The translations under genes were made by a program, and so were the position numbers. The notes under the pieces are model-generated. The model was not told where the DNA came from, did no database searches, and saw only the letters and a program-made list of their open reading frames with translations. DNA of 64,000 nt from CG1-02-35-72 sp045046885 (lineage in GTDB: Bacteria > Bacteroidota > Bacteroidia > Flavobacteriales > Flavobacteriaceae). Position 1 is the first letter of the stretch, and every line of letters starts with the position of its first letter. The stretch covers positions 48,548 through 112,547 of the forward strand of contig JASFYX010000011.1 of the NCBI GenBank assembly GCA_045046885.1. Reading direction: 5' to 3'. Of the stretch, positions 1 to 9,728 are shown piece by piece.

Positions 1-1
1 A

Positions 2-856
2 GCCGCACAACGTGCCATAGACGACGCCAAAGTTGACCCAGAAACTTTAGATTATATAATTTTTGCTCAAAATTTTGGTAACATTAAAAAAGGAACTATC
101 CAAACTGATATTATACCCAGCTTAGCAGCACGTGTTAAACATCTTTTAAAAATAAAAAATCCTAAATGTGTGTCTTATGATGTTGTTTTTGGGTGTCCTG
201 GATGGATTCAAGGAATAATTCAAGCACATATATTTATAAAAGCAGGCGAAGCTAAAAGGTGTTTAGTCATAGGTTCTGAAACACTTTCTAGAGTCCTTGA
301 TATGCACGACCGCGATTCTATGATATATTCAGATGGTGCTGGAGCGGCTATTTTAGAAGCCAAAGAAAGTGATAAAAAAATAGGTGTATTAGGTCACGCT
401 ACCTTTTCACACACCTTAAATGAAGCGGGGTATTTATATCTAGGTAAAACTAATTTCCCAGATGGTGCCCCTGACGTTCGTTATCTTAAAATGTTTGGCC
501 ATAAAATTTATGTCTATGCTTTAAACTACGTCCCTCAAGGCATGAAAGATGCACTAGACAAAAGTGGCATAGACATTCATCAGGTAAAAAAAGTAATCAT
601 CCATCAAGCAAATGAAAAAATGGACGAAGCTATTATAAACCGCTTTTTTAAATTGTATAAAACACCTATGCCAGAAAATATTATGCCAATGAGTATTAAC
701 AAATTGGGTAATAGCTCTGTAGCTACTGTCCCTACACTGTTAGATTTAGTACTTAAAGGCAAAAAAGAAAAACATCATATAGATAAAGGAGACGTTATAA
801 TAATGGCTTCTGTTGGTGCCGGCATGAATATAAACGCTGTTGTTTATCAGTTTTAA
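2..856 (+). CDS. 3-oxoacyl-ACP synthase III family protein (5' truncated by the window)
   Basis: The reading frame is open from base 2, so the gene starts outside the window and about 284 residues are visible. The KAS III (FabH-type) Cys-His-Asn triad is readable: Cys in FGCPGW (codon 194-196), His in HQAN (codon 602-604) and Asn in the LGNSS segment near 710. Family members condense an acyl-CoA with malonyl-ACP or make beta-ketoacyl products in the cytoplasm. FGCPGW differs from the usual ACAGF context of housekeeping FabH, so this may be a specialised paralogue rather than the fatty acid starter enzyme. A GTG at 170 is internal and not the real start. It is convergent with the phosphatase gene, 3 bases away. 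Confidence 0.85.
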   Translation, partial: AAQRAIDDAKVDPETLDYIIFAQNFGNIKKGTIQTDIIPSLAARVKHLLKIKNPKCVSYDVVFGCPGWIQGIIQAHIFIKAGEAKRCLVIGSETLSRVLDMHDRDSMIYSDGAGAAILEAKESDKKIGVLGHATFSHTLNEAGYLYLGKTNFPDGAPDVRYLKMFGHKIYVYALNYVPQGMKDALDKSGIDIHQVKKVIIHQANEKMDEAIINRFFKLYKTPMPENIMPMSINKLGNSSVATVPTLLDLVLKGKKEKHHIDKGDVIIMASVGAGMNINAVVYQF

Positions 857-859
857 ATA

Positions 860-2488
860 TTATTTTAAAACCTCTTCAATAACCTTACCTGTTGCCGTAT
901 TTGGGAATTCAATTTGCATTAAAGTTGCCATTGTTGTGGCTATATCAATTATTGGATAAAAGTGATTTGAAGATCCTATCTTAACTCCTTTTCCATAAAA
1001 AATTAGGGGTACATGAGTGTCGTAATTATACCCTGTTCCGTGTGTTGAACCTTTCCCGGGATAAGCTTTTACCGCCGGCATAGGTACAAGCATAACATCA
1101 CCCGAATATTTTTGATTATAGCCGTTTTGTAAATAATGTAAGATACCCGAACTAAAATCTGTTGTTTGTAAAGTATGCGCCGTAACCGTTTTGTAAATGC
1201 CGTCAAAACTGACAAGTTCATCGGCTAGGGTTTGAGCTACCTTATCAGCATCAAGACCCAATTCGTGTATTCTTTTTTTGTTTAAAAATATTTGATAATT
1301 TGAAGTGTTCTCTACCAAGTCTGTAGCATTAAAATATTTTTTTGTAATTTCATAAATACGCTTTATCAAACCTTTGGCATTTAAATACTGTGCTGGTATT
1401 TTTAAAGACTGTAAATAAGCCGGTACTGGAACAGCAGCATGGTCTGCCGTTAAAAACAAAGTGTAATTATCTTTACCTACTGTTTTATCTAAAAATCTTA
1501 GCAGCTCTGCAATATCATTATCTAACCTTATGTAAGTATCTTCAACTTCTTTAGAGTCAACACCGTATTTATGACCAATATAGTCTGTACTCGAAAAACT
1601 TATAGCTAAAAAATCGGTGTATTTTCCTTTGCCTAAATTCTCGCCAATTACAGCTGCTTTGGCAAAATCTTTTAAAATTGAATTGCCAAAAGGCGATGAT
1701 TTCAAAATATCATACCCTCCATTTTGAGCTTGTAAAGCCGGTAAATTATGCGGGAATACAGGTGCTTTTTCCCCCTTAAAAACACCTTCAAAATTGTTAT
1801 TATCGGGTAAACTTTCTGTATAAGTTTTAATAGGATATTTGGTTATCCAAGATGTGTTCAAATATTTTTTAGCCTTGCCATTAGCATTAAAGTCTTTTAC
1901 CCATTTGGGCAATTTATTCATATAATAAGTACTTGTTATAAATTTACCGTCAGATTTACCTTGAAACCAATAAGCGGCATTAGCTGTATGCCCCACAGGC
2001 AGTATAGCCGCGCGGTCTTTTATACTAATACCTATAACTTTTCCGTGCATTTGTTGTGCCAAATGTAGTTGGTCTGTCAAGGTAGTACTTTGCATTCTGT
2101 AAGGTGATTTTCGCCCTCCTTCTTTAGCTCCTACTGTTTGGTATTTATCGTCATCGACACAATAAATGGTTTTTTTAAGATATTTATCGTACCAATTATT
2201 ACTTATTATGCCGTGATAAAACGGCGTTGTGCCTGTATAAATAGAGGTATGTCCTACGGCTGTATAGGTAGGCATATAATTAAAATGGGCATTATTTATA
2301 GCATAGCCGTTTTTTAACAAACGCTTAAAGCCATCTTGACTGTATTTACTATCAAAACGCTTTAAATAATCATAGCGCATTTGATCTACAACTATACCCA
2401 CAACTAATTTTGGTTTTTGATTATTCTGTGCAAAAATGGCACTACTCACAAATAAAACAACAGCCAATATTTTTAAACTTTTCATCAT
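860..2488 (-). CDS. PafA-like alkaline phosphatase (type I phosphodiesterase/nucleotide pyrophosphatase fold)
   Basis: This 542-residue protein has an N-terminal signal peptide ending in IFA with Gln next, so it should be exported to the periplasm or surface. The alkaline phosphatase superfamily pattern is clear: metal ligand Asp35 in VVDQMRYD, a candidate Thr76 nucleophile in YTAVGH, Asn97, and Lys157/Arg159 in SIKDR. That spacing matches T79, N100, K162 and R164 of the flavobacterial phosphatase PafA. The C-terminal part has the expected TADHAAVPVP and HGTGYNYDTHVPL metal-binding segments. It should hydrolyse phosphate monoesters. It starts with two Met codons and either could be used. It is a single gene, convergent with the upstream synthase. 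Confidence 0.88.
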   Translation of the reverse strand: MMKSLKILAVVLFVSSAIFAQNNQKPKLVVGIVVDQMRYDYLKRFDSKYSQDGFKRLLKNGYAINNAHFNYMPTYTAVGHTSIYTGTTPFYHGIISNNWYDKYLKKTIYCVDDDKYQTVGAKEGGRKSPYRMQSTTLTDQLHLAQQMHGKVIGISIKDRAAILPVGHTANAAYWFQGKSDGKFITSTYYMNKLPKWVKDFNANGKAKKYLNTSWITKYPIKTYTESLPDNNNFEGVFKGEKAPVFPHNLPALQAQNGGYDILKSSPFGNSILKDFAKAAVIGENLGKGKYTDFLAISFSSTDYIGHKYGVDSKEVEDTYIRLDNDIAELLRFLDKTVGKDNYTLFLTADHAAVPVPAYLQSLKIPAQYLNAKGLIKRIYEITKKYFNATDLVENTSNYQIFLNKKRIHELGLDADKVAQTLADELVSFDGIYKTVTAHTLQTTDFSSGILHYLQNGYNQKYSGDVMLVPMPAVKAYPGKGSTHGTGYNYDTHVPLIFYGKGVKIGSSNHFYPIIDIATTMATLMQIEFPNTATGKVIEEVLK

Positions 2489-2601
2489 CTTAAAATTTAT
2501 TTTATCAAAATTAATCGATTTATTTAAACTCTACTTTAAATTATGGTTATTTATTTCAATCCTGCTTTTATTTTTAATATTTTAGCATTATAAATAGCTC
2601 T

Positions 2602-3345
2602 ATGAATTACTTTGAACATATAGGAAAATACTTTTCAATGTTGAAACAGGTTTTGAGGAAACCTCAAAAATGGCCTGTATTTAGAGAATCTCTTTTTAGA
2701 GAAATCCAAGATTTAGGATTGAGCTCTGTTGGCATTGTAGCTTTTATTTCGTTCTTTGTAGGTGGTGTTGTTGTTATTCAAACAGCTTTAAATTTAGAAA
2801 ACCCGCTTATTCCTAAATACCTTATTGGCTATGCTTCGAGAGAATCGTTAATTCTAGAATTTTCGCCCACACTCATTTCTATAATTTTAGCTGGAAAAGT
2901 AGGCTCCTTTATATCCTCAAGCATTGGTACTATGCGCGTTACAGAACAAATAGACGCTTTAGAAGTTATGGGCGTCAATTCTTTAAATTACTTAGTACTC
3001 CCTAAAATTGTGGCAGCTGTTTTGTTTTATCCCTTTCTCATTACTATCAGTATTTTTTTAGGAATCCTTGGCGGATGGGTAGCGGGTAACATTACAGATT
3101 TGGTGCTTTCTTCTGATTACATAAACGGCCTGCGTTACCAATTCGATCCATTTCATATAACCTATTCGCTTATTAAAACATCTGTTTTTGCTTTTGTAAT
3201 TGCTACAATCCCGTCTTATCACGGTTTTTTTGTAAAAGGTGGCGCTATAGAAGTAGGACGCTCTAGTACCAAAGCGGTGGTGTGGACAAGCGTGGTTATT
3301 ATTATTCTGAATTACTTTTTAACCCAAATGCTCTTAGGAAAATGA
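2602..3345 (+). CDS. mlaE: MlaE-family ABC transporter permease
   Basis: The 247-residue protein is an integral membrane permease of the MlaE (Ttg2B) family. This family moves phospholipids or related lipids between the two membranes of Gram-negative bacteria. The signature region SSIGTMRVTEQIDALEVMGV, at about residues 110-129, is typical, followed by several hydrophobic helices. It overlaps the ATPase gene by four bases (ATGA at 3342-3345), so the two are translationally coupled. No MlaD-type substrate-binding protein is adjacent. In Bacteroidetes it is often elsewhere. Confidence 0.9.
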   Translation: MNYFEHIGKYFSMLKQVLRKPQKWPVFRESLFREIQDLGLSSVGIVAFISFFVGGVVVIQTALNLENPLIPKYLIGYASRESLILEFSPTLISIILAGKVGSFISSSIGTMRVTEQIDALEVMGVNSLNYLVLPKIVAAVLFYPFLITISIFLGILGGWVAGNITDLVLSSDYINGLRYQFDPFHITYSLIKTSVFAFVIATIPSYHGFFVKGGAIEVGRSSTKAVVWTSVVIIILNYFLTQMLLGK

Positions 3346-4097
3346 TTGAAGTTAAAGACATCTACAAATCGTTTGACGGCTCAGCTGTTCTAAAAGGTAT
3401 TTCTACTTCTTTTGAAAAAGGAAAAACCAACCTCATTATCGGCCAGAGTGGCTCAGGTAAAACCGTACTACTCAAATGTATGTTAGGTCTTTTTTCTCCC
3501 GAAAAAGGAGACATCTGCTACGACAAAAGAAATTACAGCCAAATGAGTATTAAGGAAAAACGCAATTTGAGAAAAGAAATAGGCATGCTCTTTCAAGGTG
3601 GGGCTTTGTTCGATTCGCTCAGCGTAGAAAACAATGTCATGTTTCCGCTTAAAATGTTTACAGACAAGCCTTACAACGAAATGTTAGACCGTGTTAATAC
3701 GGTTTTAAATCGTGTTAATTTAGACAATGTCAATGCTAAGTTTCCGGCAGAATTATCAGGTGGTATGCAAAAACGTGTGGCCTTGGCTCGGGCTATTGTT
3801 ATGAATCCTAAATATTTATTTTGCGACGAACCCAATTCGGGCTTAGACCCTAAAACAGCCATAGTTATTGACAATCTTATTCATGAAATAACCGTAGAAT
3901 ACGATATTATTACCATTATAAATTCGCACGATATGAACTCAGTTATGGAAATTGGCGAGAAAATTGTCTTTTTAAAAGATGGTGTTAAAGCTTGGGAAGG
4001 AACCAATAAAGAAATTCTGCGTACCGATAACGAAGCGGTAACCGACTTTGTCTATTCATCAGATTTATTACGCAAGGCTAGGCAGTCTTATTTGTAA
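3342..4097 (+). CDS. mlaF: MlaF-like ABC transporter ATP-binding protein
   Basis: This is the 251-residue ATPase partner of the preceding permease. It has Walker A GQSGSGKT, the ABC signature LSGGM, Walker B LFCDEP with the following NSGLDP D-loop, and an H-loop NSHD. An open frame extends upstream to 3282, but those codons lie inside the permease gene in another frame. The natural start is the ATG at 3342, which overlaps the permease stop as ATGA and gives MIEVKDIYKSF, a normal N terminus for this family. Confidence 0.9.
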   Translation: MIEVKDIYKSFDGSAVLKGISTSFEKGKTNLIIGQSGSGKTVLLKCMLGLFSPEKGDICYDKRNYSQMSIKEKRNLRKEIGMLFQGGALFDSLSVENNVMFPLKMFTDKPYNEMLDRVNTVLNRVNLDNVNAKFPAELSGGMQKRVALARAIVMNPKYLFCDEPNSGLDPKTAIVIDNLIHEITVEYDIITIINSHDMNSVMEIGEKIVFLKDGVKAWEGTNKEILRTDNEAVTDFVYSSDLLRKARQSYL

Positions 4098-4120
4098 ATT
4101 TACTCACTTTATTTTTTATC

Positions 4121-4468
4121 TTAACCCTCATTCATTAACTTTTCCAATTCTTTTTTATTTGGAAACCAAAGCCACATCCCTATTACTCCAAGAAATAAAA
4201 TCATTAAAGTATTATTCCATTTAGATTTTTTGTTAGCAGGAAATTTTTTCCAAATAAACCCTATAAAAACGCCGACTAATAATAAATGTAAAACCCATAA
4301 CATCTTATCGATGTTATTTTGAAAAATAAACTTGATTACTTCTAATTGGTCAGTAGAATTAACAAGTACATAAGATAATTCAATGATTGTCATAATTATA
4401 AGTAAAAGTTTTAATCTTTTAAAAGCAAGTTCTAATCTTTCTATATCAATTTTTTTTGTGTTTCTCAC
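4121..4468 (-). CDS. small membrane protein of unknown function
   Basis: I do not recognise this 115-residue protein. It has three hydrophobic stretches, at about residues 20-37, 57-72 and 86-102. The N terminus and both loops are basic, with clusters such as FKRLK and KKFPANKKSK. It is transcribed in the same direction as, and 23 bases upstream of, nothing functional: the next minus-strand gene ends at 3-prime of it only after the MlaF gene. Upstream, the DUF389 gene ends 23 bases away, so it could be its operon partner. Confidence 0.5.
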   Translation of the reverse strand: MRNTKKIDIERLELAFKRLKLLLIIMTIIELSYVLVNSTDQLEVIKFIFQNNIDKMLWVLHLLLVGVFIGFIWKKFPANKKSKWNNTLMILFLGVIGMWLWFPNKKELEKLMNEG

Positions 4469-4491
4469 CTGCTATAAATATTATAAACAAC

Positions 4492-5910
4492 TTATTTTAA
4501 ATCAACCGCCAAAGTATCCAATGCCAATCGGGTTTTAAGCCATAATTTGAGTTTTTTCAAATTGTTTTTTTTGGTAGTTGGGTCTATAGAATCACGCCAC
4601 TCCGTCTCAAAAACAACCAACGTATCTATTTTATTAAAGTCGGTTGTAATGCGTTTGTAAAAACTCAGATTCTTTAAATCTAGATAATTTATTTTAGCTT
4701 CGCGGCTAATCTGTTCAAACGGAATCTTATCCTTAAAATAGGCATTCATCTGGGCTTCTAAAAGTTTTATTTTGGCATCTTTTTGAGCGATATTGTCATC
4801 ACGAGAACTGATAATTTTTTGATTCTGTGCATAGAGGTCTCGTAAATTATTCAAGTCGTTTCTAATATCAGAATCGTCCTTGTTTTGCCGTACGTTTAAA
4901 GTGGCCTTTAAACCTTTTTTATTGAGTAATACTTGCCACGCATTAATAGTTTCTTTAGAAACTGTTGTGCCAAAAACGTATAAATTTACCTGCTTGTTTT
5001 TATAGTCAACCGTTTGGGCATTATCTATAATACTAACACCTTTGTCTTTGAGCTCTTGTACAAATTCTTCTGATTTTTGTTTAAAATTATTCTGTAAAAA
5101 CAATCCGTAAAAAAGATAAATACTCAAACTAAAAATAACAAAAGCTACAAACGATGCCATTTGTGCAATCCTTTTACGCTTGGCAGAATTTATATATTTT
5201 AACATCGGAAAACGCAAAAATTTGACGATAAAAAAAGTCGCTAAAGCAATAAAAATACTATTGATTAAAAAGAGAAACATGGCACCTAAAAAATAATTGA
5301 AATGCCCCGTGGCCAAGCCATATCCGGCGGTACACAAAGGCGGCATTAAAGCTGTGGCAATAGCGACACCAGCTACCGTGTTTGTCATTTCTTTACGACG
5401 ACTCAAAGCTACAATAAGTGCCAATCCACCTGCTAAGGCTAGTAAAACATCGCGCACATCTGGTTTTGTACGTGCTAAGATTTCGGGTGTGGCCTCTTTA
5501 AAAATAGGAATGCTAAAAAACAAAAAAGAGGTTATAACACTTAGCCCTACCATAACACCAAAATTAATAAGCGAGCGTTTAAGTGTGTCGATATCATTAA
5601 TACCTATAGAAACACCAATGCCTAAAATGGGTCCCATTAAGGGCGATACAAGCATAGCGCCAATAACAACAGCCGTAGAGCTGACATTTAAACCAATAGA
5701 AGCAATAAGTATGGAAAAAATAAGTATCCACGCTGCATGACCTTTCATAGAAATATTGTCTTTTACATCCTGAATAGTCCCTTGTTTATCGGCCCCTTTT
5801 TGGATGTCAAGTAGCTCTCTAAAAAACAGTTTTATATCGTGAAAAGCCCCTTTTAAATCGGGCGTATTTTCTTCTGAATTTTTGTTTTCCGTGGTTTGTG
5901 AGGTTTCCAT
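4492..5910 (-). CDS. DUF389 domain-containing membrane protein
   Basis: The 472-residue protein has an acidic soluble N terminus (about 50 residues), then the DUF389 membrane domain with GLNVSSTAVVIGAMLVSPLM and later helices up to about residue 270. After that comes a soluble part with a predicted coiled coil around residues 345-390. The DUF389 family (TIGR00341 type) has no established biochemical role. One base separates it from the guanylyltransferase gene, so both are probably in one transcript with the SprT-like gene. Confidence 0.85.
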   Translation of the reverse strand: METSQTTENKNSEENTPDLKGAFHDIKLFFRELLDIQKGADKQGTIQDVKDNISMKGHAAWILIFSILIASIGLNVSSTAVVIGAMLVSPLMGPILGIGVSIGINDIDTLKRSLINFGVMVGLSVITSFLFFSIPIFKEATPEILARTKPDVRDVLLALAGGLALIVALSRRKEMTNTVAGVAIATALMPPLCTAGYGLATGHFNYFLGAMFLFLINSIFIALATFFIVKFLRFPMLKYINSAKRKRIAQMASFVAFVIFSLSIYLFYGLFLQNNFKQKSEEFVQELKDKGVSIIDNAQTVDYKNKQVNLYVFGTTVSKETINAWQVLLNKKGLKATLNVRQNKDDSDIRNDLNNLRDLYAQNQKIISSRDDNIAQKDAKIKLLEAQMNAYFKDKIPFEQISREAKINYLDLKNLSFYKRITTDFNKIDTLVVFETEWRDSIDPTTKKNNLKKLKLWLKTRLALDTLAVDLK

Positions 5911-5911
5911 T

Positions 5912-6982
5912 TTATTGTAAATTTTTCTTTTTCACATCGGCCACTATTTGTTTAATTTCTTGTTCTTTATTACGTGGACAGATTAGTAAAACGTCGTCTT
6001 TTTCTACAATTATAAAATCGTTTAGACCTTGTACAACTACCAATTTACCTTTAGTTGTTCTTAGCAAATTACCTTTAGATTCTCTAAAAACCGATTTGGC
6101 GTTTATAACAGCATTTTCGTTTTCTTGTTTGGGTAATTTTTGGTAAAGTGAATTCCAAGTGCCCAAATCGTTCCACCCAAAATCTACAGGTAAGACAAAA
6201 ACATTTTTAGACTGTTCTAAAATACCGTAATCTATAGATATGTTTTCAGCTTTAGGGTAATTATCATTAATAAAACTATCTTCTTGAACTGTGTTATAAC
6301 AACTTAATCCCTCATTAAAAAGGTTGTACATTTTTGGTAAATAATCGGCAAAAGCTTTAATAATAGCTTGGACACTCCAAATAAAAATACCAGCATTCCA
6401 TAAATAATCGCCACTGGCAATAAACTGTTTGGCAGTTTCTAAATCGGGTTTTTCTGTAAATTTTTTAACCTCTTTAATATCTGAAGCGTCATTTTGATAT
6501 TGGATGTAGCCATAACCTGTGTTAGGTGATTCTGGTTTTATCCCTAGAGTCATTAAGATATCGGCATTTTGACAGGCTTTAAAAGACTGTTCTACATTAC
6601 TGATAAAAGTCGCTTCGTCATCAATCCAATGATCTGACGGAGCTACAATCATCACCGCTTCGGGATTCTGATTGTATATTTTCAAAGCGGCATACAAAAC
6701 ACAAGGGGCGGTATTACGCATTGTAGGTTCTAAAAGTAGTTGGCTATCCGTTACTTTTTCTAACTGTTGTTTGACTAAGTTCTTATACCTTTTATTAGTG
6801 GATATCAATATGTTTTCAGGCGGAATTATACTTTCAAATCGGTTAAAAGTTTTCTGAATTAACGAACTGCCCACCCCCAACATATCGTGAAATTGTTTTG
6901 GGTATTCTTCGGTACTCATAGGCCAAAACCGCGAGCCGATTCCGCCTGCCATGATGATGGCGTAATAATTTTTGTTTTTCAT
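5912..6982 (-). CDS. mannose-1-phosphate guanylyltransferase
   Basis: The protein makes GDP-mannose from GTP and mannose 1-phosphate for surface polysaccharide synthesis. It has the nucleotidyltransferase signature MAGGIGSRFWPMS with the following YPKQF, the FTEKPD sugar-binding segment, and the WNAGIFIWS and DFGWNDLGTW motifs. I chose the ATG at 6982 (356 residues, starting MKNKNYYAIIMAGG). The longer frame starts with a GTG at 7003 inside the upstream gene and adds seven residues that are not expected in the family. Confidence 0.92.
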   Translation of the reverse strand: MKNKNYYAIIMAGGIGSRFWPMSTEEYPKQFHDMLGVGSSLIQKTFNRFESIIPPENILISTNKRYKNLVKQQLEKVTDSQLLLEPTMRNTAPCVLYAALKIYNQNPEAVMIVAPSDHWIDDEATFISNVEQSFKACQNADILMTLGIKPESPNTGYGYIQYQNDASDIKEVKKFTEKPDLETAKQFIASGDYLWNAGIFIWSVQAIIKAFADYLPKMYNLFNEGLSCYNTVQEDSFINDNYPKAENISIDYGILEQSKNVFVLPVDFGWNDLGTWNSLYQKLPKQENENAVINAKSVFRESKGNLLRTTKGKLVVVQGLNDFIIVEKDDVLLICPRNKEQEIKQIVADVKKKNLQ

Positions 6983-6995
6983 TTTATTTTGATCT

Positions 6996-7583
6996 TTAAA
7001 CACAAGTTACTTCGGCATTTTGCTGAAATAAATATTTTTTTTGCGTTTTAATTTCTGTGCATTCATGACGTGTTCTCCTTTTGACACCCTTCCTATAAAT
7101 ACGCTTGTTATGTTCAAAAAGCCGTCCTGTTTCGATTTCAAAGATAAGTTTCTTATCGGTTTTTTCATCATATTGGCGCAATGCTAAAGATAAATTTAAA
7201 TCGGCGTCTGTCCTAGCTTTCGGATTTATAAGGTAATTTGCTAAAGGAGATAATATTTCTGGCGGAAAAATTTCATCGGTTAAAAAAGGGAGCATCAACT
7301 TTTTAAAAGTCAATTTCCACTCTAAACCATGGGGCTTTTTGTATCCAAAATTTTTATGAGCAACTAGATGTGCTATTTCGTGAATAAGTGTTATTAAAAA
7401 TCTGTATTTATTTATATCCTTATTGATACTGATTTTTAAAATCCCATTAGGGGATGTTCTAAAATCGCCGTGCTTTGTTTTTCTATTATTCTTAATTTTT
7501 AATTCAAATGGATGATTTTGGATGAGTTCATCAACTAAAGTTGAAGCTTTTTGCGGAATGTATTTGTATATTTCTGACGTCAA
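6996..7583 (-). CDS. SprT-like zinc metallopeptidase domain protein
   Basis: This 195-residue protein has the SprT-like HEIAHLVAH motif (HExxH) at about residue 89, followed by the conserved GxxHGLEW segment that supplies the third zinc ligand. The C-terminal half is basic, with Cys-containing motifs (RRTRHECTEIKTQKKY), and resembles the zinc-ribbon tail of SprT proteins, although only one Cys is seen there and one at the very end. The function in bacteria is not settled. It is 13 bases upstream of the guanylyltransferase start and 12 bases after the SDR gene. Confidence 0.85.
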   Translation of the reverse strand: MTSEIYKYIPQKASTLVDELIQNHPFELKIKNNRKTKHGDFRTSPNGILKISINKDINKYRFLITLIHEIAHLVAHKNFGYKKPHGLEWKLTFKKLMLPFLTDEIFPPEILSPLANYLINPKARTDADLNLSLALRQYDEKTDKKLIFEIETGRLFEHNKRIYRKGVKRRTRHECTEIKTQKKYLFQQNAEVTCV

Positions 7584-7595
7584 ATGATGGATTTA

Positions 7596-8282
7596 TTAAG
7601 GTGTAGTACTGGCAACTTCAATAACTTTACCATTAAAATATTTTTGCCCTGTTAATGCAAAATTAACAATATAAGCTGCCATATTTTTGGCAGAAATGGG
7701 GGCTTTGTAATTAGGAAAGGCTTTGGTAAGCATTTCGGTTTGGACAGCGCCAAGAGCCAAGACATTAAATGATATTTGTGTATCTTTATACTCTTGGGCT
7801 AAGACTTCTGTCAAGGTAATTAAAGCCCCTTTAGACGAACTGTAAGCGGCTAAACCCGGAAATTTTAAACTACCTCGTAAACCACCCATGCTCGAAATAT
7901 TAACTACATGACTTCCTTTTTTTAGATAGGGCATACAAATTCTAATGAGTCGTGCTGGCGCAAAAACATTCACTTTATAAACTTCTTCAAAATCTTCTGT
8001 ATGCGTTTTAAAAAACGGTTTATTAATTAAAAGTCCAGCACTATTTATAAGTATATCAACTTTTGTCCAGTTCTGTTTTATAAAGTTTTTAATTTTTTTA
8101 AGATGTGATTCTTCTGTAATATCGACAGACAAACAATTAATTTTTTTAAGATTTAACTTGGTTAGGGGCTCTGTATTTCTAGAAATAGCCAAAACATTGT
8201 GTCCAGCTTTAGCCAATTGTTTTGCCATTTCGTAGCCAATTCCGCTACTGGTTCCTGTAACAATAATATTTTTATAAGCCAT
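7596..8282 (-). CDS. SDR family NAD(P)-dependent oxidoreductase
   Basis: The 228-residue classical short-chain dehydrogenase has the N-terminal Rossmann motif TGTSSGIGYEMA, the structural NSAG motif, catalytic Ser in NISSMGG, and the YSSSKGA motif with the Tyr-Lys pair. The substrate cannot be inferred. It is the first gene of a probable minus-strand operon (SDR, SprT-like, guanylyltransferase, DUF389) and divergent from the amidohydrolase, with 85 bases between. Confidence 0.85.
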   Translation of the reverse strand: MAYKNIIVTGTSSGIGYEMAKQLAKAGHNVLAISRNTEPLTKLNLKKINCLSVDITEESHLKKIKNFIKQNWTKVDILINSAGLLINKPFFKTHTEDFEEVYKVNVFAPARLIRICMPYLKKGSHVVNISSMGGLRGSLKFPGLAAYSSSKGALITLTEVLAQEYKDTQISFNVLALGAVQTEMLTKAFPNYKAPISAKNMAAYIVNFALTGQKYFNGKVIEVASTTP

Positions 8283-8367
8283 TTTTATACCGAATTTATT
8301 ACCAACTAAAATTACAACATATTTTGATATATTTACAAATCTTTAACTAATTAAATATCAAAATACC

Positions 8368-9639
8368 ATGAAAAAATTACTCCTCTTTATCAGCTTACTG
8401 ATTTCAGCTTTAGGATTTTCGCAAAGTTATTATTTACAATGCGGAAAATTAATTGATACAGAAAGCGGAAAAGTGCTGTCTAAAATGACGGTTGTTGTAA
8501 CTAAAAATACTATTAGTGATGTATTGAAAGGCTATGTAAATCCTACTGCTAAAGCAGATAAAGTAATAAATTTGAAAAACAAAACCGTAATGCCGGGTTT
8601 GATTGACATGCACGTTCATCTTGAACACGAAATGAGTCCGTCACGTTATATAGAAAACTTTACTTTAGGCGATGTAGATGCCGCTTTTGAATCGACTATC
8701 TATGCCAAACGGACACTTATGGCGGGTTTTACTACTGTTCGCGATTTAGGCGGTAGTGGTGTTAATACCAAATTGCGCAACGCCATTAGAAAAGGTTATG
8801 TTATTGGACCACGTATTTACTCAGCTGGAAAAGCCATTGGCACTACAGGCGGTCATGCCGACCCTACCAACGGTGTAAGAAAAGAATTGATGGGAGACCC
8901 TGGCCCTAAAGAAGGTGTTATTAACAGTGTTGACGATGCTAGAAAAGCTGTAAGACAACGTTATAAAAATGGTGCCGATGTTATAAAAATAACCGCTACG
9001 GGAGGGGTTTTGAGTGTGGCTAAAAACGGACAAAATCCGCAATTTACTATTGCAGAAATTAAATCGATTTGCAGTACCGCTAAAGATTACAATATGATTG
9101 TGGCTGCTCATGCCCATGGCGACGAAGGTATAAGACGTGCCATTATTGGCGGTGTTAATACTATAGAGCACGGCACACTAATGACCGAAAAAACAATGGA
9201 TTTAATGATTCAACACGACACTTACTTGGTTCCTACAATAACGGCAGGTAAAGAAGTTACAGAAAAAGCTAAAGTACATGGATTTTTTCCTGCAATTATT
9301 GTCCCAAAAGCACTGGCTATAGGCCCTAAATCTCAAAATACTTTTGCTAAAGCCTATAAAAAGGGTGTTAAAATAGCTTTTGGCACAGACGCAGGTGTCT
9401 TTAAACACGGCGAAAATGCCCGCGAATTTGTATATATGGTTGAAGCTGGCATGCCCGCAATGGCAGCTATACAATCGGCTACGAAAATAAATGCTTTTGT
9501 ATTGAAAAATGATAAAATTGGCGTGATTTCTAAAGGAAAATTAGCTGATATTATTGCCGTTGACGGCAATCCTATTAAAGATATAAAAGCTATGCGAAAA
9601 GTTTCTTTTGTTATGAAAAACGGCGTTGTTTACAAATAA
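8368..9639 (+). CDS. exported amidohydrolase / Xaa-Pro dipeptidase-like metal-dependent hydrolase
   Basis: The 423-residue protein has a signal peptide ending GFS with Gln as the next residue. The amidohydrolase TIM barrel is complete: first metal site HVHLEHE at about residue 83, the carboxylated Lys candidate in ADVIKITATGG, then AAHAHG, the NTIEHGT histidine and the FGTDAGV Asp. The C terminus IGVISKGKLADIIAVDGNPI is typical of imidazolonepropionase-like and prolidase-like members. The natural substrate is unknown. A strong bidirectional terminator follows. Confidence 0.88.
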   Translation: MKKLLLFISLLISALGFSQSYYLQCGKLIDTESGKVLSKMTVVVTKNTISDVLKGYVNPTAKADKVINLKNKTVMPGLIDMHVHLEHEMSPSRYIENFTLGDVDAAFESTIYAKRTLMAGFTTVRDLGGSGVNTKLRNAIRKGYVIGPRIYSAGKAIGTTGGHADPTNGVRKELMGDPGPKEGVINSVDDARKAVRQRYKNGADVIKITATGGVLSVAKNGQNPQFTIAEIKSICSTAKDYNMIVAAHAHGDEGIRRAIIGGVNTIEHGTLMTEKTMDLMIQHDTYLVPTITAGKEVTEKAKVHGFFPAIIVPKALAIGPKSQNTFAKAYKKGVKIAFGTDAGVFKHGENAREFVYMVEAGMPAMAAIQSATKINAFVLKNDKIGVISKGKLADIIAVDGNPIKDIKAMRKVSFVMKNGVVYK

Positions 9640-9669
9640 GAATAATGTCAGTATAACAATTACAAAATA

Positions 9670-9706
9670 AAAAGCGCCGCAGATGACTTGCATCTGCGGC
9701 GCTTTT
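9670..9706. terminator. bidirectional rho-independent terminator
   Basis: A perfect 16-base stem (AAAAGCGCCGCAGATG with its complement) closes a five-base loop, ACTTG. It has an A tract on one side and a T tract on the other. It sits between the convergent amidohydrolase and YceI genes and can end transcription from both. Confidence 0.92.
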
Positions 9707-9728
9707 ATTATTAACTAAAACCTGTTTA

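Noticed and set aside
3282..3341. Longer start of the MlaF-like ATPase
   Set aside because: These codons are inside the permease gene, and the ATGA overlap at 3342 gives the normal N terminus.
5297..5740. 147-codon open frame opposite to the DUF389 gene
   Set aside because: It is fully antisense to a recognised family and has no family pattern of its own.
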